From: Mycolicibacterium hodleri
GTDB taxonomy: Bacteria; Actinomycetota; Actinomycetes; Mycobacteriales; Mycobacteriaceae
Assembly: GCF_006439015.1 (NCBI RefSeq)
Contig: NZ_RCZG01000008.1
Coordinates: 173,909-237,908 of the forward strand
DNA length: 64,000 nucleotides
Direction of reading: 5' to 3'
Shown here: one piece after another, positions 34,378 through 43,081 of the stretch
Layout of the letters: each line of letters opens with the position of its first letter
How positions within the stretch are numbered: position 1 is the stretch's first letter
Made by a program: the position numbers and the translations under genes
The notes under the pieces: model-generated
Told to the model about the DNA's origin: nothing
The model's input: the letters and a program-made list of their open reading frames with translations, nothing else
The model's database searches: none

Positions 34378-35631
34378 TTGCCAAATGCGCAGGGGGTCGG
34401 CAAGTTGACCACGTTGAGAGCGGGCCGGGCACCGGCTGTCCCCACAGCGGCGACGGAGCCGGTGCACACAGCTCATTCTGACCGGGACTGCGCCGCTCGA
34501 GGCGGGCGAGGTCGACACCGAGAGTCCGGCACCGGCCGCCTAACGACGGTCGGCGGCCCGATTGTCGCCGCGCTCATGGGTGCAGTCGCATGCTTGTCAC
34601 CGGCCTTGGGCAACGCCCAAACGGTGCTCACGGTGCAAGGGACGCAAGTCCTACCCCGCCTGCCGGGGCCGATGGACGACGAACTGCAAGGCGCGATGTG
34701 CCAGGGCGACAACGTGTGTCAGTCGGTCGAGTATCCCGCCAGCAGGTCGCGGTTCTCACGCCCGGCAGGGGTGCTCGCCCTCACTGCGGCCCTGCAAGAG
34801 GTCGACCAACCAATCACCATCTTCGCCTACTCGCAGGGCGCGGAAGTCGTGGAGGGCACCCTCGCGGAGATGACGGAGCACGGGAACGCACCGGCCGCCG
34901 CCGACCTTTCGATCGTGCTGATCGGCAACCCCGCACGACGCCATGGCGGCATCGACGTGGCGTTCGGGGGCCCAGCGATGCCGACATCCCCTTTTCAGGT
35001 GACCGACATCGTTCAGCAGTACGACCCGATAGGCGACTTCCCCCAGAATCCGTTCAACATGCTGGCCCTCGCCAACGCACTGGCCGGACTCCTCTACGTC
35101 CATGCCGATTACGCCAACGTGAGCGTGGACGACCCGGCGAACATCTCGTGGACCGAGGGCAACACGACTTACGTGTTCGTGCCAACGGAAAAACTGCCCC
35201 TTCTGGCGCCGTTGCGGCAGATGGGGTTCAACGAGCTGGCCGACACCCTGAACGCGCCGCTGAAGCAGATCGTGGAGGCGGGCTACCACCGCGACCTGCC
35301 TACCGCCGATGCCGCGGGAGTGTCGGAGACTGCCGTTCCAGCGGCCACTCGCAAATTGGTGGAGCAGCCAGCGGTCTCGCCGAAGGTCGACGGGGGCCAC
35401 GGGAAGCGGAGCGTCAAGCGTGGGCTGCTGAAGCAGATAGTGAGGGCCGGCTCCGACGCCGATCTGCCCGCCGCCGACGCGGCGGTTGCGTCACCGACCG
35501 CCGTGACGGAGTCAGCTCACGAGTCGGTCGAGCGGCCAACGGACTCGCGGAAGGTCGACGGGGGCCACCAAAAACGGGGCGCCAAGCCTCGGCACCGTGA
35601 ACGAACCGCTCAGTCACGTCTTGCCCGGTAG
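34378..35631 (+). CDS. Exported PE-PPE-domain (cutinase-like) hydrolase with duplicated C-terminal segment
   Basis: The open frame encodes up to 417 residues. After a signal-like helix (IVAALMGAVACLSPALGNAQ) comes a PE-PPE-type alpha/beta-hydrolase domain: GTQVLPRLPGPMDDEL, nucleophile elbow AYSQGAEVVEG (Ser152 of the longest form) and VTDIVQQYDPIGDFPQNP. The C-terminus contains two copies of a 56-residue unit (LKQIV.AG..DLP.ADAA...KVDGGH.KR) starting at bases 35260 and 35428. Such domains in mycobacteria are esterases without necessarily having PE or PPE heads. The start is uncertain: TTG 34378 gives the longest frame. Confidence 0.75.
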   Translation: MPNAQGVGKLTTLRAGRAPAVPTAATEPVHTAHSDRDCAARGGRGRHRESGTGRLTTVGGPIVAALMGAVACLSPALGNAQTVLTVQGTQVLPRLPGPMDDELQGAMCQGDNVCQSVEYPASRSRFSRPAGVLALTAALQEVDQPITIFAYSQGAEVVEGTLAEMTEHGNAPAAADLSIVLIGNPARRHGGIDVAFGGPAMPTSPFQVTDIVQQYDPIGDFPQNPFNMLALANALAGLLYVHADYANVSVDDPANISWTEGNTTYVFVPTEKLPLLAPLRQMGFNELADTLNAPLKQIVEAGYHRDLPTADAAGVSETAVPAATRKLVEQPAVSPKVDGGHGKRSVKRGLLKQIVRAGSDADLPAADAAVASPTAVTESAHESVERPTDSRKVDGGHQKRGAKPRHRERTAQSRLAR

Positions 35632-35664
35632 GACCCTCCACCAACGGCCCCCGGGCCCAGCAGA

Positions 35665-35716
35665 GACGAGCCATCCGCTCGACAATGATGCTCATTGCCG
35701 AACGGATGGACTCGTC
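35665..35716. terminator. Long hairpin between convergent PE-PPE hydrolase and glnA1
   Basis: An imperfect stem of about 24 bp (35665-35688 with 35692-35716) closes a three-base loop, TGC. Only one bulge and a few G-T-type mismatches interrupt it. It lies between two stop codons of convergent genes and has no U-tract, so it is a good candidate for a bidirectional terminator of the glnA1 and hydrolase transcripts. Confidence 0.6.
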
Positions 35717-35738
35717 GAATGACAGCGCGTCAGCAGAC

Positions 35739-37175
35739 TTACACGTCGTAGTAGAGCGCGAACTCGTACGGATGCGGCCGGATCTGGATCGGCATGATCT
35801 CGTTCTCGCGCTTGTACGAGATCCAGGTGTCGATCAGGTCCTCGGTGAACACGCCACCCTCGGTGAGGTAGTCGTGATCCCCCTCGAGGCGATCGATCAC
35901 TGCCGACAGTGACGTCGGTGCCTGCGGGATGTTGGCGGCCTCGTCCGGGGGAAGCTCGTAGAGGTCCTTGTCGACGGGGGCCAACGGCTCGATCTTCTTC
36001 TTGATGCCGTCGATGCCTGCCATCAACATCGCCGCGAACGCCAGGTACGGATTGCCCGAGCTGTCGGGGCAGCGGAATTCGAGACGCTTGGCCTTCGGGT
36101 TGTTGCCCGTGATCGGGATGCGGACGCACGCCGACCGGTTGCGCTGGCTGTAGACCAGGTTGATCGGTGCCTCGTAGCCCGGCACCAGCCGCTTGTAGGA
36201 GTTGACCGTCGGGTTGGTGAACGCCAGCAGTGAGGGCGCGTGATGGAGGATGCCGCCGATGTAGTGGCGGGCCAGATCAGACAGCCCTGCGTAGCCCGAC
36301 TCGTCGTGGAACAGTGGCTTGCCGTCCTTCCACAGCGACTGATGGGCGTGCATGCCGGAGCCGTTGTCACCGAACAGCGGCTTGGGCATGAAGGTCACGG
36401 TCTTGCCGTTCTTCCAGGCCGTGTTCTTGATGATGTACTTGAACAGCAGCACGTCGTCGGCGGCTGCCAGCAGCGTGTCGAACTTGTAGTTGATTTCGGC
36501 CTGGCCAGCCGTACCCACCTCGTGGTGGCCGCGTTCCAGGATGAATCCCGCATTCTGCAGGTTGGTCGCCATCTCGTCACGCAGGTCGACGTAGTGGTCG
36601 TACGGGGCAACGGGGAAGTAGCCACCCTTTTGCCGGACCTTGTAGCCGAGGTTGGGGCTACCGTCGGCCTCGTACGGCTCACCGGTGTTCCACCAGCCCG
36701 ATTCGGAGTCGACTTCGTATGACGTTCCGTTGATCCTCGAGTCGAACGTGACGGAGTCGAAGATGTAGAACTCCGCCTCGGCGCCGAAGTAGCAGGTGTC
36801 GGCGATTCCCGTGCTGGCGAGGTAGTTCTCCGCTTTGCGGGCCACGTTGCGCGGGTCGCGCGAGTAGGCCTCGCGCGTGAAGGGGTCGTGTACGAAGAAG
36901 CTGAGGTTGAGCGTCTTGGCGTGCCGGAACGGATCGATGCGCGCGGTCTCGGGATCCGGTAGCAGCATCATGTCGGATTCGTGGATCGACTGGAAGCCGC
37001 GTACAGACGAACCGTCGAACGCCAGACCGTCCTCGAAGACGCTCTCGTCGAACGCCGAGGCCGGGATCGAGAAGTGCTGGACGACACCGGGAAGATCGCA
37101 GAACCGAATGTCGACGTACTCGACGTTCTGGTGCTTGATCAACTTGAAGATGTCGTCTGCGGTCTTTTCTGCCAC
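35739..37175 (-). CDS. glnA1: Type I glutamine synthetase GlnA1
   Basis: This 478-residue enzyme makes glutamine from glutamate, ammonia and ATP. Signatures: LAFDGSSVRGFQ, the metal-site EAEFYIFD, NPTVNSYKRLVPGYEAP, and RLEFRCPDSSGNPYLAF. The adenylylation loop KDLYELPP places the target tyrosine at residue 406, the same number as in M. tuberculosis GlnA1. It should therefore be a substrate of the GlnE encoded at 16743. GTG at 37175 has an AAGGAG ribosome-binding site at 37184-37189. It is separated from glnE by about 16 kb of accessory DNA. Confidence 0.97.
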   Translation of the reverse strand: MAEKTADDIFKLIKHQNVEYVDIRFCDLPGVVQHFSIPASAFDESVFEDGLAFDGSSVRGFQSIHESDMMLLPDPETARIDPFRHAKTLNLSFFVHDPFTREAYSRDPRNVARKAENYLASTGIADTCYFGAEAEFYIFDSVTFDSRINGTSYEVDSESGWWNTGEPYEADGSPNLGYKVRQKGGYFPVAPYDHYVDLRDEMATNLQNAGFILERGHHEVGTAGQAEINYKFDTLLAAADDVLLFKYIIKNTAWKNGKTVTFMPKPLFGDNGSGMHAHQSLWKDGKPLFHDESGYAGLSDLARHYIGGILHHAPSLLAFTNPTVNSYKRLVPGYEAPINLVYSQRNRSACVRIPITGNNPKAKRLEFRCPDSSGNPYLAFAAMLMAGIDGIKKKIEPLAPVDKDLYELPPDEAANIPQAPTSLSAVIDRLEGDHDYLTEGGVFTEDLIDTWISYKRENEIMPIQIRPHPYEFALYYDV

Positions 37176-37291
37176 TGCGTAATCTCCTTTGACTAGTAGT
37201 CCGCCGGTCGACGGAAGACATCAGTTCTCGCGCCAGCGTCAACCGTACTGCGCTGACCTTACGCAATCACCCTGCACCATATGCTGGTGGC

Positions 37292-37786
37292 ATGGCCCGC
37301 ACCTTCGGTTCCTGGCTATCCGGTCCGCCGCCATCCGAGGCAGGCGATGCCAGCCAGGGGCCCAACGACTTTCCAGGTCAACGTCTCGGTCTACCGGATC
37401 GCGGTCCCGGCTCGCTCGTCGGTCTCGGGCGCAGAATCGTTGCCCTGATGCTGGACTGGTTCATCGCCTACGGGCTGTCCAGTTTGGCCGTCACCTTTGG
37501 CCTCGTCAGCTCCGAGAGGTTCTTCGGTTCACAGATCGGCTCGACCGCGGTGATGGTCGTCTGGCTGGTACTTGGCGTGGTGTCGCTGCGGCTATTCGGT
37601 TTCACGCCGGGCCAGTACGTCGTGGGAGTGCGGGTGGCGTCCGTCGACCATCGGAGGTATGTCGGCATCGGCCGTGCGCTGTGTCGCGGACTGCTCGTCG
37701 CCATCGTCGTGCCCGCGCTCTTCACCGACGCCGACGGTCGCGGGTTTCATGACCGACTGACCGGCACCGCCATCGTGCGGCGCTAG
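37292..37786 (+). CDS. RDD family membrane protein (Rv2219A-like)
   Basis: This 164-residue protein has a proline-rich N-terminal stretch and an RDD domain: Arg/Asp in GRRIVALMLDWFIAYG, TPGQYVVGVRV, and the final Asp motif GFHDRLTGTAIV. Two to three membrane helices are predicted. It diverges from glnA1 as in M. tuberculosis. Its function is unknown; RDD proteins are sometimes linked to ion transport. It overlaps the convergent amidohydrolase gene by four bases. Confidence 0.88.
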   Translation: MARTFGSWLSGPPPSEAGDASQGPNDFPGQRLGLPDRGPGSLVGLGRRIVALMLDWFIAYGLSSLAVTFGLVSSERFFGSQIGSTAVMVVWLVLGVVSLRLFGFTPGQYVVGVRVASVDHRRYVGIGRALCRGLLVAIVVPALFTDADGRGFHDRLTGTAIVRR

Positions 37787-39633
37787 CTTTCCTGAAGGAT
37801 TTTTCCGTTCATCATCGTCATCGTCACCTTTGTCTGGTGAATGTCGTGGGGATCGATCTGGAGGACGTTCTTGTCGAGGACGATCATGTCGGCGAGCTTG
37901 CCGACCTCCAGCGAGCCCACCTTGTCGTCCAGGCGGATCTGATAGGCCGCCCCGAGTGTGTTGGCGTGCACGGCCTCGGCCACTGAGAGCCGCTGGTCGG
38001 CAGGCGCCAGCACCTCCGCGTCCGGCTTCCCGATCAACTGCCGGGTAACGCCCACCTGGATGGACTCCAGCGGTTTGTAGGTCGAGTAATAACCCGCTGC
38101 TGGCCAGTCGGTGCCCAGTGAGATGCGGCCGCCCGATGTGAGCACGTCCTGGGTCCGGTAGAGCAGGTCCTTACGGGGTGCTCCGTAACGCTCGCCCATG
38201 TTCGTCACGGTGTCCGGATCAGCCGAGGACCAGTTCGCGGAGAACTGTGCGATGACGCCGAGTTCGCCAAAGCGCTGACTGTCCGGGTCCTCGACGTAGA
38301 CCAGGTGGGCGATGGTGTGCCTGCGGTCGCGCGCGGGGTTGGCGGCGATGGCCTCTTGAACGGCATCGAGTGCCACGCGCGCGGTGCGTTCACCGCACGC
38401 ATGCATGTGGAGATCGAAGCCGGCTGCATCGACCTCCCGGACCACTTGGTGCCACTGTTCGACGGTGAACGGCGAATTGCCCTTGGTGTCGGGCCTGTCG
38501 GCATAGGGCTCCAGCAACCAGGCGGTGTAACCGCCCTGGGTGCCGTCCCCGACGATCTTCACGACGTTGGCCTGCACCAATTCGGTGGAGATCCGATTGC
38601 GGACCTCGGTCATCTTGGCTACGACGCCATCGACCGGTGCCTCCTTGACGGCATAGGACGCCACGACCCGGAAAGGAAGTTCACCTCGGCTCTCTGCATC
38701 GGTGTAAAGGTTCAGGATTGAGGCCTGATCCTCACCGATGGGTGGCACGCCGGCGTCGAAGATCGAGGTGATGCCTGCAGCGGTCGCCTTCGGCGTCCAG
38801 GAAGCCAGCAACTTTGCCATCGTCGCGGCGCTGATCGGTTCGATGGCGTTGACGACTTTGAGCTCCGCGACGACTTCGAGGACGTAGCCGGTGGGATCGC
38901 CCTTCGCGTCGCGCACGTAGTAGCTGAAGCCGGGTATGGGATCGGGGGTGTTGCGATCGACCCCGGCCATCTCCAGCGCCTTGGTGTTGACCCACAGGCT
39001 GTGGCCGTCGATGGCGAAGAAGAACGCGGGCCGGTCCGGCAGGATGCGGTCCAGGTCCGCGCGGTTCGGCCCATCCGGGCCGAACATGTCGACGCGCCAG
39101 CCGAACCCGCGCACCGCCCCATCGGGGTTCGCCTTTGCATAGCTGGAGATGGCAGCCAGCGCATCAGCAGCGGTGGGTAGCTGCAGGTCGATTCCCGAGG
39201 TCAGGAAGGCCCCCATGAACGGGTGGATGTGCCCTTCGACGAAGCCGGGCATCAACAAGCGCCCGTCGAGGTCGATGACTCGCGTCCGCTCGCCCGCCTG
39301 GGCCATCGCGCCCGCCTCGTCGCCGACGTAGGTGATCGTCTTCCCGGTGACGGCCAGCCCTTTGGCCCAGGGTGTGGGTCCCGCGACGGTGTAGATCGAA
39401 CCATTGCGAAACACGAAGTCCGCATTGGCCTCTGATGGTGCGGCGCTGGCACCTGATGGTGCGGCGCTGGCACCTGTGGTGTCGTCCGACCCGGAGGATT
39501 CTCCGGGTGCGGCACACGCGGTGAGGGCCGTTCCGCCGAGTGCAGTCGCCGCGACGACGGTCATGGCTCCGCGCAACGCCGCCCGCCGCCCGAAGGCCGC
39601 GAAATGGGGTGCCCACTCACACGCAGTGCACAT
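37783..39633 (-). CDS. Tat-exported lipoprotein amidohydrolase (Amidohydrolase_3, YtcJ-like)
   Basis: This 616-residue protein begins with a twin-arginine-type leader (FGRRAALRGA) ending in the lipobox LTAC, so it is probably exported folded and lipidated. The amidohydrolase_3 domain has the metal-binding GFVEGHIHPFMG, HMHACGERT, IAHLVYVEDPD and LGTDWPAAG blocks. A low-complexity linker after the lipobox contains two copies of a 7-residue unit encoded by an exact 21-bp tandem repeat at 39434-39475. The substrate is unknown. It is an insertion relative to the M. tuberculosis glnA1-lipA order. Confidence 0.87.
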   Translation of the reverse strand: MCTACEWAPHFAAFGRRAALRGAMTVVAATALGGTALTACAAPGESSGSDDTTGASAAPSGASAAPSEANADFVFRNGSIYTVAGPTPWAKGLAVTGKTITYVGDEAGAMAQAGERTRVIDLDGRLLMPGFVEGHIHPFMGAFLTSGIDLQLPTAADALAAISSYAKANPDGAVRGFGWRVDMFGPDGPNRADLDRILPDRPAFFFAIDGHSLWVNTKALEMAGVDRNTPDPIPGFSYYVRDAKGDPTGYVLEVVAELKVVNAIEPISAATMAKLLASWTPKATAAGITSIFDAGVPPIGEDQASILNLYTDAESRGELPFRVVASYAVKEAPVDGVVAKMTEVRNRISTELVQANVVKIVGDGTQGGYTAWLLEPYADRPDTKGNSPFTVEQWHQVVREVDAAGFDLHMHACGERTARVALDAVQEAIAANPARDRRHTIAHLVYVEDPDSQRFGELGVIAQFSANWSSADPDTVTNMGERYGAPRKDLLYRTQDVLTSGGRISLGTDWPAAGYYSTYKPLESIQVGVTRQLIGKPDAEVLAPADQRLSVAEAVHANTLGAAYQIRLDDKVGSLEVGKLADMIVLDKNVLQIDPHDIHQTKVTMTMMNGKILQES

Positions 39634-39732
39634 CTGAAATTGATCCCCCGTAGTCTGCGCGCCTAGCCGATCGGCTTTGCTCCCCGGGGAATCATCTCGA
39701 TCGTCAATTTATTTGGCAAGCGTCTGGCGAAA

Positions 39733-40488
39733 CTACTTTCTGCGGACCGTGCGCTGCACGCCACGCATCTTCGCGCCCGACGGCAACGGTCCCTTCGGCA
39801 TGGCAGCCGGCCCCATCCGCGAGCCCAGGGCCGCGAGGCGCGACTCCAGCGCGTCCATCTGCTTGGCCGTGATGTTGGCGGGCAGTTTGGTGAGGTGCCG
39901 CTCCAGCTTGGCCAAAGGCACCTCACCCTCGCCGTTGCCGACGACGATGTCGTAGATCGGAGTGTCGCCGATGAGACGCGCCGTCCGCTTCTTCTCCTGA
40001 GCCAGCAGCGGCTTGACCCGCGTTGCCGAGCCCTCGCCTACGAAGATCACGCCGGGTCTGCCGATCACCCGGTGCACCGCGTCGAAGTGACCGGTAGCGG
40101 CGACACCCGGGGTGACCCGCCATTTTCCGCGCAGATTGTCCAGGGCCCACGCGGCCGCGCCGGTCTGTCCTTCCGCCTTGCGGTAGACCGACTTCTGCGC
40201 CCGTCGGCCGAAGATGATGAACGCCACCAGCAGGCCGAGCACGACGCCGAGTGGAATCAGCGTCACCATCGTGAATGTGCTGCCGATGAGGACCCCCGCG
40301 ACGACGGCCGCCGCCACGATCAGCACGAACGCGCCGATCATGTAGGGCAGGAGCCGGGTGTCCTCCTTGCGCTGAATCTGGAACGCCTGCCAGAGCTGAC
40401 TCCTGCGCTCCTTGGATGCGACCTTGCGCGCAGCCTTCGCCTCGGCCTTGGCGGCCTTGTCCGCGACGTTTTTGCCAGTCTTCGCCAT
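39733..40488 (-). CDS. DUF4191 membrane protein (Rv2219-like)
   Basis: This 251-residue protein has a Lys/Ala-rich cytoplasmic N-terminus and two adjacent membrane helices (about residues 50-95: YMIGAFVLIVAAAVVAGVLI and LIPLGVVLGLLVAFIIF). A soluble domain follows with GRPGVIFVGEGSATRVKPLL and a basic tail. This is the conserved actinobacterial protein always found beside lipA. Its function is unknown. It sits four bases downstream of lipA, so it is co-transcribed with lipB-lipA. Confidence 0.88.
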   Translation of the reverse strand: MAKTGKNVADKAAKAEAKAARKVASKERRSQLWQAFQIQRKEDTRLLPYMIGAFVLIVAAAVVAGVLIGSTFTMVTLIPLGVVLGLLVAFIIFGRRAQKSVYRKAEGQTGAAAWALDNLRGKWRVTPGVAATGHFDAVHRVIGRPGVIFVGEGSATRVKPLLAQEKKRTARLIGDTPIYDIVVGNGEGEVPLAKLERHLTKLPANITAKQMDALESRLAALGSRMGPAAMPKGPLPSGAKMRGVQRTVRRK

Positions 40489-40492
40489 CGGA

Positions 40493-41455
40493 TCAGGATA
40501 CGGGTGGCCGCAATTGCGCGGCTTGGGCATACAACTTGCCCGCTCGGTACGACGACCGCACCAGCGGACCAGCAAGGACGCCGGGGAAGCCGAGCCCCTC
40601 GGCGAACTTCGAGTGCTCGACGAACTCCTCGGGGTTTACCCACCGCTCCACAGGATGGTGGCGAACCGTCGGCCGCAGGTACTGCGTGATGGTGATGATG
40701 TCGCATCCCGCCTCGCGCAGGTCGACCAGTGCGGTCCGCACCTCCTCGGGGGTTTCACCCATACCGAGGATCAGATTGCTCTTGGTTACGAGACCGTAGT
40801 CGCGGGCCGCCGTGATCACCGCAAGACTGCGTTCGTACCGGAACGCCGGCCGAATGCGCTTGAAGATTCGCGGAACCGTTTCGACGTTGTGCGCCAAGAC
40901 TTCCGGACGCGTCTCGAAGACGGTCTCGAGTTGTTCGGGGATGGCGTTGAAGTCCGGAATCAACAGCTCCACCCCGGTATTGGGGTTCAGCGCCTTGATC
41001 TGACGTACGGTCTCGGCGTAGAGCCACGCACCGCCGTCGGGCAGGTCGTCGCGGGCCACCCCGGTGACCGTCGAGTAGCGCAGGCCCATTGCCTGCACGC
41101 TCTCGGCAACGCGGCGCGGCTCGTCGCGATCCAACTCCGAGGGCTTGCCCGTGTCGATCTGACAGAAGTCGCACCGCCGCGTGCACTGCTCGCCGCCGAT
41201 GAGGAAGGTGGCCTCGCGGTCCTCCCAACACTCGTAGATGTTCGGGCAACCCGCCTCTTCACAGACGGTGTGCAGACCCTCGCGCCGGACGAGCTTCTTG
41301 AGCTCGGTGTATTCCGGGCCCATCTTCAACTTGGTCTTGATCCATGGAGGCTTGCGTTCGATCGGGGTCTCGGCGTTGCGTACTTCGAGGCGCAGCAGCT
41401 TGCGCCCACTCGGCGAAACCGGCAGGCCGGCGATTTCGGAAGGTTCGACGCTCAC
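40493..41455 (-). CDS. lipA: Lipoyl synthase
   Basis: This 320-residue radical-SAM enzyme inserts two sulfurs into protein-bound octanoyl chains. Both [4Fe-4S] sites are intact: the auxiliary cluster cysteines Cys65, Cys70 and Cys76 (CEEAGCPNIYEC), and the radical-SAM CxxxCxxC at Cys91, Cys95 and Cys98. The C-terminal serine that ligates the auxiliary cluster is in LVRSSYR. The GTG start overlaps the lipB stop by four bases (GTGA), coupling the two steps of lipoylation. The main client, DlaT, is encoded two genes upstream. Confidence 0.97.
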   Translation of the reverse strand: MSVEPSEIAGLPVSPSGRKLLRLEVRNAETPIERKPPWIKTKLKMGPEYTELKKLVRREGLHTVCEEAGCPNIYECWEDREATFLIGGEQCTRRCDFCQIDTGKPSELDRDEPRRVAESVQAMGLRYSTVTGVARDDLPDGGAWLYAETVRQIKALNPNTGVELLIPDFNAIPEQLETVFETRPEVLAHNVETVPRIFKRIRPAFRYERSLAVITAARDYGLVTKSNLILGMGETPEEVRTALVDLREAGCDIITITQYLRPTVRHHPVERWVNPEEFVEHSKFAEGLGFPGVLAGPLVRSSYRAGKLYAQAAQLRPPVS

Positions 41456-42132
41456 TTCACAAATGCTAGCGCCGAACGACCGTCGAGTGCGTTTTGGACC
41501 GCTTGGGCGACGCCGTCCACCACGTCGTGCACCGTGATCCGGCGTCCGAGTTCGACGCTCAGGGACGTCACACCTGCATCGGAGATCCCGCAGGGGACGA
41601 TCGACGTGTACGCCGAGAGATCACAGTCACAGTTGATGGCGAACCCGTGCAACGTGATTCCCCGCGCCACCCTGAGGCCGATCGCGGCGATCTTGCGGGC
41701 CGGTCGGCCATCGTCGGCGGGCACCCATACTCCCGACCTACCGTTGACCCGGCCGGTGGTGAGGCCGAGGTTTGCGCACACCGCGATGAGAGAATCCTCC
41801 AGGCGGCGAACGAACTTGACCACGTCCAGCGGCTGGGTCAAGCCGATGATGGGGTAGCCGACGAGTTGGCCCGGTCCGTGCCAGGTGATCTTGCCACCGC
41901 GGTCGGTGTCGACCACCGGCGTCTCCGACGAGACGGGCCGCTCGTGCGGTTCGGTGCGCTTGCCTGCGGTGTAAACCGGAGGGTGCTCGAGAAGCAGCAG
42001 GGTGTCGGGCCCTCCGGCCACGCGGGCGTCGGCAAGATCGCGTTGCATCTGCCAGGCGTCGAGATAGTCGACGAAACCGAGGCGGCGCACGTCAATGTCT
42101 GTATCGACCGATCGAACGGATGCTGCCGCCAT
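41452..42132 (-). CDS. lipB: Octanoyl-[ACP]:protein N-octanoyltransferase
   Basis: This 226-residue LipB transfers octanoate from acyl carrier protein to lipoyl domains. The active-site pair is visible: Lys147 in ARKIAAIGLR and Cys181 in SIVPCGIS. The GKITWHGPGQLVGYPI and HGFAINCDCDL blocks are also conserved. It is the first gene of the lipB-lipA-DUF4191 operon. Confidence 0.96.
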   Translation of the reverse strand: MAAASVRSVDTDIDVRRLGFVDYLDAWQMQRDLADARVAGGPDTLLLLEHPPVYTAGKRTEPHERPVSSETPVVDTDRGGKITWHGPGQLVGYPIIGLTQPLDVVKFVRRLEDSLIAVCANLGLTTGRVNGRSGVWVPADDGRPARKIAAIGLRVARGITLHGFAINCDCDLSAYTSIVPCGISDAGVTSLSVELGRRITVHDVVDGVAQAVQNALDGRSALAFVK

Positions 42133-42167
42133 GACCTCGACGCTACGCGTTCCGAGACCCCGGCGAG

Positions 42168-43076
42168 CTAGGACCCCTTGGGCGCGGTGACATACGCCAT
42201 CGCCTCGCCGATGGTGTTGTGGTGAAACTCGAACCCGGCCCGCTCGAGCGCCGCGGGAATGGCCCGCTGCCCACCGAGCAAACCCTCGTCGGCGAACTCA
42301 CCGAGCACGGCTCGCAGCGCGAAACCTGGCACCAGCATCGGCGTCGGCCGATTGACTGCCCGGCCCAGCGCCGCGGTGAATTCGGCGTTGGTCACCGGTG
42401 CGGGACCCGTCCCATTGACCGCTCCGGCGAGGTCGTCGTGACCGATCGCGAACAGCAGCGCTCGCACCTCGTCCTCCAGGCTGATCCACGGCATGTACTG
42501 GCGCCCGTTGCCGAGCCGGGCTCCGAGTGCCAGCGAGAATAGCGGTTTGAGCCGTGCCAGCATGCCGCCCGAAGGCGACAACACCAGACCGGTGCGCATG
42601 AGCACCACTCGCACGCCGGCGCTGGTTGCGGAATCCGTGGCCGCTTCCCAGTCCTGGCACAACGTCGCGAGGAAGCCTCGGCCCGCGGGCGCCGACTCGT
42701 CGATCACCCGGTCACCCGCGTTGCCGTAGTACCCCACCGCACTGGAATTGACGAGAATCGGCACACCAGCCTCGGCGACGGCGCGGGACAGTACCTCGGT
42801 GGGACCGATCCGGCTGTCGCGCAGGCTCTGCTTGAAGGCCCCCGACCAGCGTCGATTTGCGACGCCGACGCCACACATGTTGACGACGGCATCGGCACCT
42901 TGCAGGGCTCTTGCGTCGAAGTCTCCCGTGTCCGGGTTCCAGAAGACCTCGTCGGCGCTCGACGGTGCCCGACGCACCAGGCGCAGCACCCGATGGTCCG
43001 CCGCCCGCAGTGCCGACGTCAGCGCGGAGCCGATCAGCCCAGAGGAACCCGCGATCGCGATGACGGAGTTTCGCAC
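42168..43076 (-). CDS. TIGR01777-type NAD-dependent epimerase (Rv2216-like)
   Basis: This 302-residue short-chain dehydrogenase-like epimerase has the N-terminal nucleotide-binding motif IAGSSGLIGSAL, WNPDTGDFD, and SSAVGYYGNAG at the Tyr/active site. A DUF1731-type C-terminus contains PAALERAGFEF. GTG at 43076 lies five bases after the dlaT stop, so it is in the same transcript. The substrate is unknown. This order (dlaT, Rv2216, lipB, lipA) is conserved in mycobacteria. Confidence 0.9.
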   Translation of the reverse strand: MRNSVIAIAGSSGLIGSALTSALRAADHRVLRLVRRAPSSADEVFWNPDTGDFDARALQGADAVVNMCGVGVANRRWSGAFKQSLRDSRIGPTEVLSRAVAEAGVPILVNSSAVGYYGNAGDRVIDESAPAGRGFLATLCQDWEAATDSATSAGVRVVLMRTGLVLSPSGGMLARLKPLFSLALGARLGNGRQYMPWISLEDEVRALLFAIGHDDLAGAVNGTGPAPVTNAEFTAALGRAVNRPTPMLVPGFALRAVLGEFADEGLLGGQRAIPAALERAGFEFHHNTIGEAMAYVTAPKGS

Positions 43077-43081
43077 TGGCT

